A stretch of DNA of 46,391 nucleotides from Lysobacteraceae bacterium (GCA_021299355.1 JAJTGG010000021.1:1-46391); one strand, 5' to 3'; positions 15,820 to 26,952 are shown, counted from the first letter of the stretch. Made by a program: numbers and translations. The notes: generated by a model from the sequence alone, not told the origin.

Positions 15820-15981
15820 TCAGAATGGCAGCGCCGGCCAGCCGAAAATTGGTGCCAGATACCAATAGACGGCGCCGAGCACGACCAGAACCATGGCCAA
15901 ACGCAGCAGAAAGCCCATCACTTTGAAAAGCAGGACCAGACAGACCAGGGCAACCAGGCCAATGATGATGCTCGTACTCAT
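15820..15981 (-). CDS. 53-residue small membrane protein
   Basis: A short gene encoding 53 residues that begin MSTSIIIGLVALVCLVLLF and end YLAPIFGWPALPF. Almost the whole chain is hydrophobic: two segments (about 4-19 and 22-42) separated by Lys20, with an Arg at 27. A strong Shine-Dalgarno (AAGGAG, 5-6 bases before the ATG at 15981) supports real translation. It lies 18 bases upstream of the MFS exporter on the same strand and may be cotranscribed with it. I know no function for it. The competing longer frame at 15791-16039 is Arg/His-rich noise. Confidence 0.75.
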   Translation of the reverse strand: MSTSIIIGLVALVCLVLLFKVMGFLLRLAMVLVVLGAVYWYLAPIFGWPALPF

Positions 15982-16045
15982 GTAATCTCCTTCGTTTCAG
16001 TTTACCCGAATGCCGAAGGCGATGCCCATCCACCGGCAAACCCGT

Positions 16046-16051
16046 TAGAAT
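16046..16051 (+). promoter_or_regulatory. Probable -10 element for parC
   Basis: TAGAAT lies 27 bases before the parC ATG. No convincing -35 is found 16-18 bases upstream. The same TAGAATGA string occurs before pyrH, which slightly strengthens it as a start-site motif. Confidence 0.35.
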
Positions 16052-16077
16052 GAAAACATCCGCACCACGAGCCCGCC

Positions 16078-18327
16078 ATGACCGATTTGACCCGCCCCAG
16101 CTTCCACGGTTTCGAACAGATTCCCCTGCGTGAATACGCCGAACGCGCCTACCTCGATTATTCGATGTATGTGGTGCTCGACCGCGCCCTGCCCTTCCTC
16201 GGCGATGGCCTGAAGCCGGTCCAGCGCCGGATCATCTTCGCCATGAGCGAGCTGTCACTCAACGCCACCGCCAAGCCGAAGAAATCGGCGCGTACGGTCG
16301 GTGATGTCATCGGTAAATACCACCCGCATGGCGATTCCGCCTGTTACGAAGCCATGGTGCTGATGGCGCAGCCGTTTTCCTACCGCTACCCGTTGATCGA
16401 AGGCCAGGGCAACTTCGGTTCCACCGACGATCCGAAGTCCTTCGCCGCCATGCGTTACACCGAATCCAAGCTCACGCCGATTGCCGAAGTGCTGCTGGGT
16501 GAACTCGGTCAGGGTACGGTGGACTGGAATCCGAACTTCGATGGTTCGCTGCAGGAGCCAACCTGGCTGCCGGCGCGCCTGCCGCACATCCTGCTGAACG
16601 GCACCACCGGCATCGCGGTCGGTATGGCCACCGACATTCCTCCGCACAACCTCAATGAAGTGGTCAGCGCCTGCATCCGCCTGCTCGACGACCCGCAGGC
16701 CAGTGTGCGTGACCTGTGCGAACACGTGCTCGGCCCGGATTATCCGAGCCAGGCCGAAATAATCACGCCGCGCAGCGAAATCATCGCCATGTACGAAACC
16801 GGCGGCGGCTCGATCCGCGCCCGCGCCACCTACGTCAAGGAAAACAGCGATATCGTGCTGACCGCACTGCCCTATCAGGTTTCGCCCTCGAAGGTCATGG
16901 AGCAGATCGCGCAGCAGATGCGCGCCAAGAAACTGCCGTGGCTGGAAGACCTGCGTGACGAGTCCGATCACGAAACTCCGACCCGGCTGGTACTGGTGCC
17001 GCGTTCGAACCGGGTCGATGTCGATTCGCTGATGGGACACCTGTTCGCCACCACCGACCTGGAGAAAAGCTACCGGGTCAACTTCAACATCATCGGCCTC
17101 GATGGCCGTCCGCAGGTCAAGCACCTGAAGGCACTGCTCAACGAGTGGCTGACGTTCCGCATGGATACCCTGCGCAAGCGCCTGACCTACCGCAAGGAAA
17201 AGCTGGAACGCCGATTGCACCTGTTGGAAGGCCTGCTGATTGCGTTCCTGAATCTCGATGAAGTCATCCACATCATCCGCACCGAAGACGAACCGAAAGC
17301 CGCATTGATAGCCCGCTTCAAACTGAGTGAGGATCAGGCCGACTACATCCTCGAGACCAAACTGAAACAGCTGGCCCGCCTGGAAGAGATGAAAATCCGC
17401 GGCGAACAGGCCGAACTGGCCGCCGAACTGGAAAAAATCATCGCCACGCTCGGCTCCAACGCCAAACTGAAAAAACTGCTGAAAGACGAACTGCAGACCG
17501 ATGCCAAGAAATTCGGCGATGCCCGTCTGTCGCCGCTGGTATCGCGCGAAGCGGCGCAGGCCATCGATGAGACCGCGCTGGTCGCCAGCGAACCGATGAC
17601 CGTGGTGCTTTCGCAGAAAGGCTGGATCCGCGCCGGCAAAGGGCACGAACTCGATCCCGGAGCACTCGGCTACCGCGACGGCGACGCCCTGCTCGACTTC
17701 GTGCGCGGACGAAGCACCTGGAATGCCGCCGTGCTGGACTCCACCGGACGCAGCTATTCCTGCCTGACCCACACCCTGCCCTCGGCGCGTGGCAACGGTG
17801 AGCCACTCAGCGGCCGCTTCAGCCCGCCGTCCGGCGCCGACTTCGTCGGTCTGGCTTCGGGTGAGCCAAACCAGAAATTCGTGGTCGCATCCAGTTTCGG
17901 CTACGGTTTCATCACCGCGTTCGAAAATTTTCTGGCCGGCAAGAAAGCCGGCAAACAGCTGATCAACGCCGACAAGGCCGCCAGCATTCTTCCCCCCGCG
18001 GCGGTGCATGATATCGCCAGTGATTTCGTGGTGGCCATCAGCAGTGGCGGTAACCTGTTGGCCTTCCCGGCCTCCGAACTGCCGGAACTCGACAAAGGCA
18101 AGGGCAACAAAATCCTGCAGATTCCGCCGGCCAAACTCAAGGACGGCGAGGAGAATATCGTTGCCGTCACCTGCGTGCGCAGCGGCGGCGAGTTGGTGCT
18201 GCACTGCGGGCAGCGCAAGTTGGTGTTGAGCTGGCGCGACCTCCAGGCCTATCAGGGTGCGCGCGCCCAGCGCGGGCATGCCCTGCCGCGCGGTTTCCAG
18301 CGCGTCGACAGCATCGAAAGTCTTTAA
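16078..18327 (+). CDS. parC: DNA topoisomerase IV subunit A
   Basis: A 749-residue type IIA topoisomerase subunit that, with ParE, decatenates daughter chromosomes. E. coli ParC has 752 residues. The start of the breakage-reunion domain ([22 protein letters not shown]) is clear. The catalytic tyrosine is Tyr127 in [10 protein letters not shown], and the quinolone-resistance region reads [15 protein letters not shown] with Ser87 and Glu91, the wild-type residues at the positions most often changed in resistant strains. The C-terminal third (about 490-749) is the beta-pinwheel DNA-wrapping domain; its ParC-type (not GyrA-type) sequence supports the name. parE is not in the window. A hydrolase gene follows after 21 bases. 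Confidence 0.95.
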   Translation: MTDLTRPSFHGFEQIPLREYAERAYLDYSMYVVLDRALPFLGDGLKPVQRRIIFAMSELSLNATAKPKKSARTVGDVIGKYHPHGDSACYEAMVLMAQPFSYRYPLIEGQGNFGSTDDPKSFAAMRYTESKLTPIAEVLLGELGQGTVDWNPNFDGSLQEPTWLPARLPHILLNGTTGIAVGMATDIPPHNLNEVVSACIRLLDDPQASVRDLCEHVLGPDYPSQAEIITPRSEIIAMYETGGGSIRARATYVKENSDIVLTALPYQVSPSKVMEQIAQQMRAKKLPWLEDLRDESDHETPTRLVLVPRSNRVDVDSLMGHLFATTDLEKSYRVNFNIIGLDGRPQVKHLKALLNEWLTFRMDTLRKRLTYRKEKLERRLHLLEGLLIAFLNLDEVIHIIRTEDEPKAALIARFKLSEDQADYILETKLKQLARLEEMKIRGEQAELAAELEKIIATLGSNAKLKKLLKDELQTDAKKFGDARLSPLVSREAAQAIDETALVASEPMTVVLSQKGWIRAGKGHELDPGALGYRDGDALLDFVRGRSTWNAAVLDSTGRSYSCLTHTLPSARGNGEPLSGRFSPPSGADFVGLASGEPNQKFVVASSFGYGFITAFENFLAGKKAGKQLINADKAASILPPAAVHDIASDFVVAISSGGNLLAFPASELPELDKGKGNKILQIPPAKLKDGEENIVAVTCVRSGGELVLHCGQRKLVLSWRDLQAYQGARAQRGHALPRGFQRVDSIESL

Positions 18328-18348
18328 TTTACCGAGGAGTCCGATTTC

Positions 18349-20748
18349 ATGGCACTGCTGACCTGGACCAAACGCGTACTGGTGGCGCTGCTCTTGATTG
18401 TGCTCCTGCTCGCGGCAAGCATTTACTTCCTGCTGCGCGGCAGCCTGCCGGTGCTCGATGGCACACAGACCTTGCAGGGGCTGTCGCAACCGGTACAGAT
18501 CAGTCGCGACGGCAATGGCACGGTCACCCTGACCGCTGGCAACGATGCCGATGCCGCCCGCGCGCTCGGCTACGTGCACGCCCAGGAACGCTATTTCGAA
18601 ATGGACCTGCTGCGGCGCTCTGCTGCCGGTGAACTGTCTGCGCTGTTCGGTGAAATGGCGGTGGAAAAGGACAAGTCCATCCGTATCCATCGCCTGCGTG
18701 CGCGCATCCGCAATCATTTCGCACAGATGGCCGGCAAGGATGGCACCGTGTTGCAGGCCTATGCCGATGGTGTGAATGCCGGGCTGGCCGATCTGTCGGT
18801 CCGGCCCTGGCCTTATTTGCTGCTCAACACCAAACCCGAAGCCTGGCAGCCGGAAGATTCATTTCTGGTCGGCTACGCGATGTTCTTCGACCTGCAGGAC
18901 GAAAGCAACGAGCGCGAGTTCAAACTCTGGCAGCTGAAGGGCGCGCTGCCGGATCCGATTTACAGACTTCTGACAGAAACCCAATCGCAGTGGGATGCGC
19001 CGCTGTTCGGTGAACCCAAAAATGCGATGCGCATTCCCGATGCCGATCAGATCAACCTCAACAGCATGAGCGCCCCGCAATTGGCGTTCCAGCCGAATCG
19101 GCATGCCGAATCGGTCGGCAGCAATAACTTCGCGGTGGCCGGATCGCTGACCCATGATGGACGCGCCATCGTCGCCGATGACATGCATCTGGGACTGCGC
19201 GCGCCCAACATCTGGTTCCGTGCGCGCCTGCTTACCGGTAGCGATTCGGACGTCTCAGGTTTTACCCTGCCCGGCATTCCCTCAGTCATCGTCGGCAGCA
19301 ACCGGCATGTGGCCTGGGGTTTCACCAACAGCTATGGTGATTTCACGGATTTCTTCATCGTGCGCTGGGCTGATGCCAACCGTAACAGCTATATCAACGC
19401 TGAAGGTAAAGCCGTTCCGGTCCGCCGCTTCCAGGAGCGTATCGCGGTCAAGGGCGGCAAAGCCGTGATGCTGGACGTCAGTGAAACCGAATGGGGCCCG
19501 GTGACCCGGGAGGTCGATAAACGGGTTTCATTGGCTTTGCGCTGGGTGGCCCAGGAACCGGGCGCGCTGAACCTCGGCTTGAACGGGGTCACCCGCAGCC
19601 GCTCGCTCGATGAAGCCCTGCTGGCCGCCGAAAGCACCGGTATTCCCGGTCAGAATCTGGTCATCGGGGACAAGAACGGACGCATCGCCTGGCGCCTGAC
19701 CGCCCAGATGCCGAAGCGTGTCGGCAACTGCGACAAGCGCATGCCGATGGATCCGACGGCCGGCTGCACATGGAACGGCTGGCTGCCCGGTGCGGAAAAT
19801 CCGAAACTGGTCGATCCACCTATTGCGCGGCTGTGGACCGCAAACGGGCGCGTGGTAGACGGTCCGTGGCTGAACCTGGTCGGCAATGCCGGTTATGCCT
19901 TCGGTGCCCGCGGCACGGCCATCCGTGAGAATCTGTTGGCCAAAAAGCAATTCACCGAAAAAGACCTGCTGGCGATTCAGACCGACGGCCGCGCACCGTT
20001 CCTGGAAAGTTGGTGGCAAAAGCTCGATGACGCCGCCAAGGAGGCTGCCGCGGATTCGGCGTTGCGCGCCCTGCGCGATGCTGATCCGAGCTGGGATGGC
20101 GGCGCCAACGTTGACTCGGTCAGCTACCGCATCACCCGGGCCTGGCGTTTGGAAGTCAGTAATCGTATTGAGGAAATGCTGTTGGCACCGGCCATTGAAC
20201 GTCTGGGCCGTGAGGCCACAAAGCCCGGTCCGAATGGTTTCGATTACGAAGCACCGGGCTTCACCGGCTTCGAAGACGTGGCCTGGGCGCTCTTGGAAGA
20301 CCAACCGAAACATCTGTTGACCCGCGACTACAAAGACTGGAACGACCTGCTGGAACAGTCTGCCAAAACGGTGCGGGCCAAAATCGGCGAACAAGGCCCG
20401 CTGAAATACCGCACCTGGGGCGAGCGCAATACCGCCGCCATCTGCCATCCGCTTGCCGCGGCTTTGCCGGCTTTCGCCAAATCGGCGCTGTGCATGCCGC
20501 CGGATCAGCTCGCCGGCGATGCCGACATGGCATTGGTGGTGTCACCGAATTTCGGCGCATCCCAACGCATGGTGGTCGCGCCAGGCCATGAAGAGGATGG
20601 CATCATCCACATGCCGGGCGGCCAAAGCGGACACCTGCTTTCTCCGTTCTGGGGTGCCGGCCACAGTGATTGGGTGAAGCACAAACCGACGCCGTTTTTG
20701 CCCGGCAAGACCGAATACACGCTCGCTTTGAAACCGGCTGACCGCTGA
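18349..20748 (+). CDS. Penicillin-acylase-family (S45) Ntn hydrolase
   Basis: A 799-residue N-terminal-nucleophile amidohydrolase. An uncleaved signal anchor or signal peptide (VLVALLLIVLLLAASIYFLL, residues 10-29) directs it to the periplasm. The precursor should be cut autocatalytically before Ser258 in VGSNNFAVAG, the universal nucleophile, giving an alpha chain (before) and a beta chain (after). Conserved beta-chain features such as ADDMHLGLRAPNIWF and WGFTNSYGD are present. Family members hydrolyse penicillins, acyl-homoserine lactones or other N-acyl amides; sequence alone does not choose between them. A good Shine-Dalgarno (GAGGAG) precedes the ATG, 21 bases after parC. Confidence 0.88.
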   Translation: MALLTWTKRVLVALLLIVLLLAASIYFLLRGSLPVLDGTQTLQGLSQPVQISRDGNGTVTLTAGNDADAARALGYVHAQERYFEMDLLRRSAAGELSALFGEMAVEKDKSIRIHRLRARIRNHFAQMAGKDGTVLQAYADGVNAGLADLSVRPWPYLLLNTKPEAWQPEDSFLVGYAMFFDLQDESNEREFKLWQLKGALPDPIYRLLTETQSQWDAPLFGEPKNAMRIPDADQINLNSMSAPQLAFQPNRHAESVGSNNFAVAGSLTHDGRAIVADDMHLGLRAPNIWFRARLLTGSDSDVSGFTLPGIPSVIVGSNRHVAWGFTNSYGDFTDFFIVRWADANRNSYINAEGKAVPVRRFQERIAVKGGKAVMLDVSETEWGPVTREVDKRVSLALRWVAQEPGALNLGLNGVTRSRSLDEALLAAESTGIPGQNLVIGDKNGRIAWRLTAQMPKRVGNCDKRMPMDPTAGCTWNGWLPGAENPKLVDPPIARLWTANGRVVDGPWLNLVGNAGYAFGARGTAIRENLLAKKQFTEKDLLAIQTDGRAPFLESWWQKLDDAAKEAAADSALRALRDADPSWDGGANVDSVSYRITRAWRLEVSNRIEEMLLAPAIERLGREATKPGPNGFDYEAPGFTGFEDVAWALLEDQPKHLLTRDYKDWNDLLEQSAKTVRAKIGEQGPLKYRTWGERNTAAICHPLAAALPAFAKSALCMPPDQLAGDADMALVVSPNFGASQRMVVAPGHEEDGIIHMPGGQSGHLLSPFWGAGHSDWVKHKPTPFLPGKTEYTLALKPADR

Positions 20749-20758
20749 ACCGTAAGGA

Positions 20759-21151
20759 TCAGCCCAAGGCCAGCAAGGTGATGCTGAGGCCCAAGCCAAT
20801 CACCCAAATCAATGAACGCAAGGTGGCACGATTGGCCAGATAGGCCCAGATATAGAGCAGACGGGCGGCAATGAATGCCATGGCCAGAAGATCGATGCGC
20901 GCCTGTTCGGCACTGCCGATCTGGGCGAAAAGTACACCGGCAATGAATAAGGGAAGAGCCTCGAACCCATTCATTTGTGCGGCATGTGCCCTGCCACGCC
21001 AACCTTCGAGTTTGTCCTCCCACGCGCGCGGATTGAAGTTATCGTAACCGCCCTGTTTTCTGGAAATACGGGCCAGCGAGGCCTTGGCCGAACCGACGGT
21101 CAGAATCGGCAACAGACATGCCGCCAAAACACACCATTGTGCAATCGTCAT
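20759..21151 (-). CDS. MAPEG-family membrane protein
   Basis: A 130-residue four-helix membrane protein of the MAPEG superfamily (eicosanoid and glutathione metabolism). The bacterial group often shows the charged stretch after helix 1 and the motif around WRGRAHAAQMNGFEALPLF, both seen here (residues 51-69), followed by helices ending in RLLYIWAYLANRATLRSLIW. Glutathione-linked activity is possible but unproven for these bacterial members. An AGGAG Shine-Dalgarno precedes the ATG. It converges on the acylase gene with only 10 bases between them and lies downstream of dapE on the same strand. Confidence 0.85.
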   Translation of the reverse strand: MTIAQWCVLAACLLPILTVGSAKASLARISRKQGGYDNFNPRAWEDKLEGWRGRAHAAQMNGFEALPLFIAGVLFAQIGSAEQARIDLLAMAFIAARLLYIWAYLANRATLRSLIWVIGLGLSITLLALG

Positions 21152-21191
21152 GAAACTCTCCTGTTGCAGTGAATGAAAAAATGGGTATCGA

Positions 21192-22319
21192 TTAAGTCAG
21201 CAACTTACGCAATATTGTCTGGAACAAGCCGGGCAATCGCTCCAGATCGGCGATGGAAACATGCTCATCGACCTTGTGGATGCTGGCATTGACCGGACCG
21301 AGTTCAATGACCTCCGCGCCCAACGGCGCGATGAAACGCGCATCCGAAGTGCCACCGCCGGTGTTCTCGACCGGAACTAGTCCGCAATATTCCGCAATGG
21401 CTGAACGCACGGCGCTGCGCAAGGGGCCATCGCGGGTCAGGAACGGTTCACCGCCGCGGTGCCAGTCCAGCCTGTAGTCTAAACCGGCGGCATTCAAAAC
21501 GGATTCAACTTCGTGCTCGAGCTGTTCGGCGTGCCAGCCCGGGTTATAGCGGAAATTGAATAACGCGCGAAGCGTTCCGGGAATGACATTGTTGGCACCG
21601 GTGCCGGCATTGATATTGGAGATCTGGAACGAGGACGGTGGAAACTCGGGATAGCCCTCGTCCCATCGCCGCACGGCCAGCTCGGCCAGCGGCGCCATGG
21701 CCTGGTGGATCGGGTTGCGCGCTTTCTCCGGGTAGGCCACATGACCCTGGATGCCATTGACGGTCAGCGTGCCACTGAGCGTGCCGCGACGGCCAACACG
21801 GACCAGATCGCCGAGCGCCGCCATCGATGAGGGCTCGCCGGTAATGCAGTAGTCAATGTGCTGGCCGCTGCTTCGGAAGTGTTCGGCCACACGCCGCACG
21901 CCTTCGATGGCATCGCCTTCTTCGTCCGAGGTCAGCAGTAGCGCCAAGGTGCCGCGATGATTGGGATGGGCGGCGACGAACTGCTCCATGGCAATCACGA
22001 AGGCGGCGACCGAGCTTTTCATGTCGGCAGCGCCACGGCCATACAGCATGCCGTCCCGGATTTCCGGGCTGAAGGGATCGCAGACCCAAAGATTGGCATC
22101 ACCCGGCGGCACAACATCGGTGTGACCGAGCAACACGGTCACCGGTGCGCCCTGCCCGTGCGTCACCCATAAATTCTTTACGGAACCGAAATCCAGTCGA
22201 TGGCAATGGCAACCGGATCGCTCAAGGCGCGAGGCGATGAGCTCCATGCAGCCGGCGTCGTCGGGCGTCACCGAACGCCGTGCGATCAAATCCTGCGTCA
22301 ATGCCAGCATATCGCTCAT
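21192..22319 (-). CDS. dapE: Succinyl-diaminopimelate desuccinylase
   Basis: A 375-residue dinuclear zinc hydrolase that releases L,L-diaminopimelate from its N-succinyl form, for lysine and peptidoglycan. Metal ligands are recognisable: His66 in LLGHTDVV, Asp99 in [10 protein letters not shown], catalytic Glu133 with Glu134 in SDEEGDA, Glu162 in TGEPSS, and a late His in [10 protein letters not shown]. Length equals the E. coli enzyme. GAGGAGA precedes the ATG. It is the last gene of map-glnD-dapD-spx-dapE, 9 bases after the Spx-like gene. Confidence 0.95.
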   Translation of the reverse strand: MSDMLALTQDLIARRSVTPDDAGCMELIASRLERSGCHCHRLDFGSVKNLWVTHGQGAPVTVLLGHTDVVPPGDANLWVCDPFSPEIRDGMLYGRGAADMKSSVAAFVIAMEQFVAAHPNHRGTLALLLTSDEEGDAIEGVRRVAEHFRSSGQHIDYCITGEPSSMAALGDLVRVGRRGTLSGTLTVNGIQGHVAYPEKARNPIHQAMAPLAELAVRRWDEGYPEFPPSSFQISNINAGTGANNVIPGTLRALFNFRYNPGWHAEQLEHEVESVLNAAGLDYRLDWHRGGEPFLTRDGPLRSAVRSAIAEYCGLVPVENTGGGTSDARFIAPLGAEVIELGPVNASIHKVDEHVSIADLERLPGLFQTILRKLLT

Positions 22320-22328
22320 GGTCTCTCC

Positions 22329-22685
22329 TCAGGCGGAAAACAGTTTCTTGTACTGTGCGTCTTTGAAGCCAAGTACCACGCGGCCGTCGGGAAACACCAG
22401 CACCGGGCGTTTAACCAGCGCCGGGTATTCCTTCAGCAGCATAAGGTATTCGGGCGTCGAGCCCGGCGACTTCTTGTTCGGCAGCAGGTTGCGCCAGGTG
22501 GTGCTGGTTTTATTCAGCAACGCATCGAAACCACCCAGCTGTCCGGCCCAGACGCTCAGCATTTCAGGGGCGATCGGATGGGTGCGGTAATCAACGAACA
22601 CGAACGGTTGCTCGATGCGCTTCAACCAGTTCTGCACTTTCCGGCAGGTGTCGCAGTTCGGCAGACCGTAGAGGGTCAAGCTCAC
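22329..22685 (-). CDS. ArsC/Spx-family reductase-like protein (YffB type)
   Basis: A 118-residue thioredoxin-fold protein of the ArsC/Spx/YffB group. The redox motif Cys11-x-x-Cys14 is in [14 protein letters not shown], and the C-terminal [16 protein letters not shown] resembles the cis-Pro strand of the fold. Its steady position between dapD and dapE in related genomes is known, but its role there is not; arsenate reduction is unlikely because the arsenate-binding arginine set is not evident. Its start overlaps the dapD stop by 4 bases. Confidence 0.88.
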   Translation of the reverse strand: MSLTLYGLPNCDTCRKVQNWLKRIEQPFVFVDYRTHPIAPEMLSVWAGQLGGFDALLNKTSTTWRNLLPNKKSPGSTPEYLMLLKEYPALVKRPVLVFPDGRVVLGFKDAQYKKLFSA

Positions 22686-23509
22686 TCGACGGCTCCACGC
22701 AAAAGATCATTGACCGAGGTCTTGCTGCGGGTCTTTTCATCGACCTGTTTGACGATGACCGCGCAGTAAAGGGAATATTTTCCATCAGCCGAAGGCAGGG
22801 AACCGGACACCACCACCGAACCGGCCGGCACGCGGCCGTAACTGGTTTCGCCGGTGGCGCGGTTGTAGATGCGGGTGCTTTGACCGATGAACACGCCCAT
22901 GCCGATCACCGAGCCGCGTTCGACGATGACGCCTTCGACCACTTCCGAGCGCGCACCGATGAAACAATCGTCTTCGATGATGGTCGGTGCGGCCTGCAGC
23001 GGCTCCAGCACGCCGCCGATGCCGGCGCCGCCGGAGATGTGGCAGCGGGCACCGACCTGGGCGCAGGAACCGACCGTGGCCCAGGTATCGACCATGGTGC
23101 CGGCGCCGACATGCGCGCCGATGTTGATGAAACTCGGCATCAGCACGGCGTCTTTCCCGATATAGGAACCGGCACGGGCCACGGTTCCGGGCACCACCCG
23201 GGCGCCGAGACGGCGGAAATCTTCGGCATCGTAATTTTCGAAGCGCAGCGGCACTTTGTCCCAGAATGGATTGCCGGGCTCGCCCATCACGTCCATGTCG
23301 TGGCAGCGGAAATACAGCAGCACCGCTTTCTTCAGCCATTCATTGACTTTCCAGCCGCCGTCCTGCGGCTCGGCGACGCGCGCATCGCCCGATTCCAGCA
23401 AGGCGATGACGTGATAAAGATCGGGCTTGAGTGCCTCGATGGCGGCCACGTCCAGCGCGGCGCGGTTGTCGAAAGCGTGTTCGATGCGGGCTTGCAGTTC
23501 TGTGTTCAT
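22682..23509 (-). CDS. dapD: Tetrahydrodipicolinate N-succinyltransferase
   Basis: A 275-residue enzyme that transfers succinyl from CoA to tetrahydrodipicolinate in the succinylase branch of lysine/diaminopimelate synthesis. The left-handed beta-helix hexapeptide repeats are plain ([21 protein letters not shown] and the stretch through [15 protein letters not shown]), with [17 protein letters not shown] as the signature. The N-terminal helical domain covers about 1-95. The E. coli protein has 274 residues. It overlaps glnD upstream and the Spx-like gene downstream by 4 bases each. Confidence 0.96.
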   Translation of the reverse strand: MNTELQARIEHAFDNRAALDVAAIEALKPDLYHVIALLESGDARVAEPQDGGWKVNEWLKKAVLLYFRCHDMDVMGEPGNPFWDKVPLRFENYDAEDFRRLGARVVPGTVARAGSYIGKDAVLMPSFINIGAHVGAGTMVDTWATVGSCAQVGARCHISGGAGIGGVLEPLQAAPTIIEDDCFIGARSEVVEGVIVERGSVIGMGVFIGQSTRIYNRATGETSYGRVPAGSVVVSGSLPSADGKYSLYCAVIVKQVDEKTRSKTSVNDLLRGAVE

Positions 23510-26127
23510 GGTTTCCTTCCTTCCAGATAGTCTAACAGCGCCGCCTGCAGACCATGCAACACGGCGGGATCGGATAAAGCGTGGTTATCGCGGTCGCTTA
23601 CAACGAAAATGTCCTCGGCGCGCTCGCCGAAGGTGGCGATGCGGGCATCGTGCACGCGCACCTTGCGTTGCAGCAGCACATAGCCGATGTCGGCCAGCAG
23701 GCCCGGGCGGTCGGCGCAGACCAGACTCATCAGCGTCCGGTCCCCGGCGGCGGCCGGGCTGAATTCGATGCGGGTCGGGGTCTTGAAGTGCCGAAGCCGG
23801 CTCGGCAGCAGATGCTTGGCCGGCTTGATGCTGGCCGGGTCCTTCAGCGCCGCGGCCAGGGTCTGCGCGATGCGTTTGGCATCCGGCGTGTGGCTGCCCT
23901 TGAGGGTGATGAAGTTGTCCAGCGCGTAACCGTCGTTTGAAGACAGGATGCGGGCATGCACGACGCTCAGATTCAACCGGTCGAGCGTGGCCAGCAGGCC
24001 GGAGATGATGCCGTCACGGTCAGGCGTGCGTACGAAGATTTCCAGGGAATCCCTGCCGATCAATTCGCGCACCAGAATCTGGGACGGCAACGCGATCTGG
24101 GACAGCATGCCTTGGGTCTGCCAGACCAGCTGTTCCGGGCGGTAGCGCAGGAAGGCATCCTCCGGGAAGGTCTGCCACAGCGACTGCACCGAATCCTCGC
24201 TGAAGCCGGCATCCATCAGTTTCGCCAGCGCCATGTTGCGGGTTTCGGCACGGATGTCTTCGGCATTCAGCGGATGCTCGAGACCGACACGAAGCACATA
24301 GCGGGTGGCGGTATACAGATCGGCCAGCAGTTGATCCTTGAAGGCGTTCCACAGCTTGGGACTGGTGCCGGCGATATCGGCGCAGGTCAGCACATACAGA
24401 TAATCCAGATGCTCCCGGTCGGCAACCTTGCCGGCGAATCCATTGATGATGTCCGGATCGGAAATGTCGAATTTCTGGGCCGTGAACGACATCAGCAGAT
24501 GCTGGGCGATCAGCCATTCCACCAGCTGCGCATCGGCAGCCGGCAGGGCATGGGCCTGGGCGAAACGCGCGAAATCGGCCGCGCCCAATTCAGCATGATC
24601 GCCGCCGCGGCCTTTGGCGATGTCGTGGAACAGACCGGCCAGCCAGATCAGATGCGGTTTGCGCAGACGCGGAAAAACCTCATGCGGCAAGGTGAATCCA
24701 TCCACCCGGCCCTGCTCGAAGCGTCGGATGAACTCCAGAACATTCAGGGTGTGCTGATCGACGGTATAGACATGGAACAGGTCGTATTGCATGCGCCCGG
24801 TGACCTGGCCGAATTCCGGCAGATAGCGGGCCAGAATACCCAGCCGCGCCAGACGCTGCAGACTGATGACACCCTGCGGCTGGCTGATCAAATCCATGAA
24901 AGCCGTTCTTACCGATTCCGGCTGTTCGGCGTAAGGCAGGATATCCGGCAGTGATTCCGCCAGCCCGCGTGCGGTGTCCGAATGCAGGCCCTTGCAGGCC
25001 GGCTGGCCGCCCCAGACCGCGAACAGCTCGAAAAGCCGCGGCAGCGCCTCGGCACCGAAACAGTTGTCGAGGGCAAGCAGATATCCGTTTTTCAGCACGA
25101 ACTGGCCATCGATCGGCGTGACCACCTGCTCTTCGGCCAGATGTTCTTCAAAACGCTGGAGCAGACGGTCGTTGATGCGCAGCAAGATGGCTGCCGAGCG
25201 GAAGAACTCCTGCATCAACTGTTCGACCGCAAGATTGTCCGGCGTATCCTGCAATCCGAACAGCTCGGCCAGATTCTTCTGATGGTCGAACAACAGCCGT
25301 TCTTCCGGCCGTTTCACCACCAGATGCAAGGCGAAACGCAGACGCGCCACGATGCGCCAGTTGCGCAACAGTGCCTGCCATTCGGCATCGCCAAGCAATC
25401 CCAACGGCACCAGGCCGGCTAGAGAAGACACCCCGTAGAGTTTGCGCGACAGCCAGTTCAGGGTATGGAAATCGCGCAACCCACCCGGCCCTTCCTTCAG
25501 GTTGGGTTCGAGGTTGTCGGCGGTATTGTGGAATTTGGCATGGCGCTGGCGCTGCTCGTGGCGTTTGGCTTCGAAATAGCCGCGGGCATCGTAGACTTCG
25601 GGCGAATTCACGGCCGCCTCAAGCGAAAGGAATACTTTTTCATCACCCGCCAGTTTGCGGATTTCCAGCAGCGAGGTATAGGTCGCTACATCCAAGCGGC
25701 TCTGTTCAAGGCATTGACCGACCGAGCGTACCGCCTGACCAACTTTCAGCCCAGAATCCCACAACAACGAGAAAAACTGACCAATGGCCTCCGAGTGACG
25801 GACATGCTCGGCTTCCTGGCCGCAGACCAAAAGGTCGATATCGGAATGCGGATACAGCTCGCCACGCCCGTAGCCGCCGGTCGCGACCAGGACCAATCCG
25901 GCATCCCGATGCATGCCAAGATCCCAGGCTTTGCAGACGATGACATCCAGGCATTCCCGATAACGGCCGATCAGGGTTTCGATGGCGATGCCCTTGGCCA
26001 GACTCTCGGTCAAGGCACTGCGTTGTGCGGCGAGCGCCTGTTTGGCGACAGCAGTGAATTCAGCAGCGGTTCCGGCCTGCTCAAAGGCCGAAGCGGCAGG
26101 GTCAGCGTTGACGCTGCCCGCGGTCAC
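23506..26127 (-). CDS. glnD: Bifunctional uridylyltransferase/uridylyl-removing enzyme
   Basis: An 873-residue nitrogen sensor that uridylylates PII proteins when glutamine is low and removes UMP when it is high. Domain order is as expected: nucleotidyltransferase with [20 protein letters not shown] (Gly84-Gly85, Asp96, Asp98); a central helical region with [15 protein letters not shown]; the HD hydrolase with [18 protein letters not shown] (His501, Asp502); and two C-terminal ACT domains (about 690-770 and 800-870) that bind glutamine. The start is GTG, overlapping the map stop as GTGA, so translation is coupled. Confidence 0.95.
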   Translation of the reverse strand: MTAGSVNADPAASAFEQAGTAAEFTAVAKQALAAQRSALTESLAKGIAIETLIGRYRECLDVIVCKAWDLGMHRDAGLVLVATGGYGRGELYPHSDIDLLVCGQEAEHVRHSEAIGQFFSLLWDSGLKVGQAVRSVGQCLEQSRLDVATYTSLLEIRKLAGDEKVFLSLEAAVNSPEVYDARGYFEAKRHEQRQRHAKFHNTADNLEPNLKEGPGGLRDFHTLNWLSRKLYGVSSLAGLVPLGLLGDAEWQALLRNWRIVARLRFALHLVVKRPEERLLFDHQKNLAELFGLQDTPDNLAVEQLMQEFFRSAAILLRINDRLLQRFEEHLAEEQVVTPIDGQFVLKNGYLLALDNCFGAEALPRLFELFAVWGGQPACKGLHSDTARGLAESLPDILPYAEQPESVRTAFMDLISQPQGVISLQRLARLGILARYLPEFGQVTGRMQYDLFHVYTVDQHTLNVLEFIRRFEQGRVDGFTLPHEVFPRLRKPHLIWLAGLFHDIAKGRGGDHAELGAADFARFAQAHALPAADAQLVEWLIAQHLLMSFTAQKFDISDPDIINGFAGKVADREHLDYLYVLTCADIAGTSPKLWNAFKDQLLADLYTATRYVLRVGLEHPLNAEDIRAETRNMALAKLMDAGFSEDSVQSLWQTFPEDAFLRYRPEQLVWQTQGMLSQIALPSQILVRELIGRDSLEIFVRTPDRDGIISGLLATLDRLNLSVVHARILSSNDGYALDNFITLKGSHTPDAKRIAQTLAAALKDPASIKPAKHLLPSRLRHFKTPTRIEFSPAAAGDRTLMSLVCADRPGLLADIGYVLLQRKVRVHDARIATFGERAEDIFVVSDRDNHALSDPAVLHGLQAALLDYLEGRKP

Positions 26128-26900
26128 AAATCGTTGTCATCGCCGGGCAGACGGGTCAGGATCTCGACACCGTCATCGGTGACCGCGACGGTATGTTCCC
26201 ATTGTGCCGAAAGCGAGCGGTCCTTGGTGACTACCGTCCAGCCATCGGGCATCAGCCGGGTATGGCGGGCGCCTTCATTGACCATCGGTTCAATGGTGAA
26301 GGTCATGCCTTTTTCCAGACGAAGGCCGGCACCGGGCTGACCGTAATGCAGGACCTGCGGATCTTCGTGGTAAATCCGGCCGATGCCGTGTCCGCAGTAT
26401 TCGCGCACCACCGAGAAACGTTCGGCTTCGACCAGCTTCTGGATGGCATGGCCGATATCACCGAGGGTGGCCCCTGGGCGAACGGCACGGATGCCTTCGA
26501 ACATGGCGGCACGGGTCACGTCAATCAGGCGTTTGGCCTTGACCGACGGCTCACCGACCGTGTACATCCGGCTGGTATCGCCATGCCAGCCATCCTTGAT
26601 GACGGTGACGTCGATGTTGAGGATATCGCCATCTTTCAAGACTTTACCCGGAGATGGGATACCGTGACAGATGACATTATTGACCGAGGTGCAGATACTG
26701 GCCGGGAAGCCCTTGTAGCCGACATTGGCCGGAATCGACTGCTGGACCTGAACGATGTGTTCATGGCAGATCCGGTCCAGTTCGGCAGTGGTCACGCCGG
26801 GCTTCACGTGCGGCGCGATCATCTGCAGCACTTCCGCGGCCAGCCGGCCGGCGATGCGCATGTTTTCGATGTCCTGAGGGGACTTGACGGAGACTTTCAT
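26124..26900 (-). CDS. map: Methionine aminopeptidase, type I
   Basis: A 258-residue metalloprotease that removes the initiator methionine from nascent proteins. Metal ligands of the pita-bread fold are visible: the two Asp in [17 protein letters not shown], His in [15 protein letters not shown], Glu in [10 protein letters not shown], and the final Glu in [10 protein letters not shown]. The ATG at 26900 ([14 protein letters not shown]) is chosen over one at 26927, which would add 9 residues absent from the family. It is first in the minus-strand operon and diverges from rpsB. Confidence 0.96.
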   Translation of the reverse strand: MKVSVKSPQDIENMRIAGRLAAEVLQMIAPHVKPGVTTAELDRICHEHIVQVQQSIPANVGYKGFPASICTSVNNVICHGIPSPGKVLKDGDILNIDVTVIKDGWHGDTSRMYTVGEPSVKAKRLIDVTRAAMFEGIRAVRPGATLGDIGHAIQKLVEAERFSVVREYCGHGIGRIYHEDPQVLHYGQPGAGLRLEKGMTFTIEPMVNEGARHTRLMPDGWTVVTKDRSLSAQWEHTVAVTDDGVEILTRLPGDDNDL

Positions 26901-26918
26901 AGTCCCATTATCCAACAC

Positions 26919-26948
26919 TTGCGGCAAAATCGCACTTTCTTGTATAAT
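26919..26948 (+). promoter_or_regulatory. Promoter of rpsB-tsf
   Basis: A perfect TATAAT (26943-26948) preceded 18 bases upstream by TTGCGG (26919-26924). Transcription would start near 26955 and give an rpsB leader of roughly 160 bases. It lies just past the divergent map start, the only non-coding space available to both operons. Confidence 0.7.
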
Positions 26949-26952
26949 TACC

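Noticed and set aside
15791-16039. 82-codon minus-strand frame beginning MPVDGHRLRHSG
   Set aside because: It overlaps the better-supported 53-residue gene in another frame, lacks a Shine-Dalgarno and has unlikely Arg/His-rich composition.
16255-18717. 820-codon open frame on the minus strand
   Set aside because: Antisense to parC and the start of the acylase gene; a composition artefact with no domain and no ribosome-binding site that stands out.
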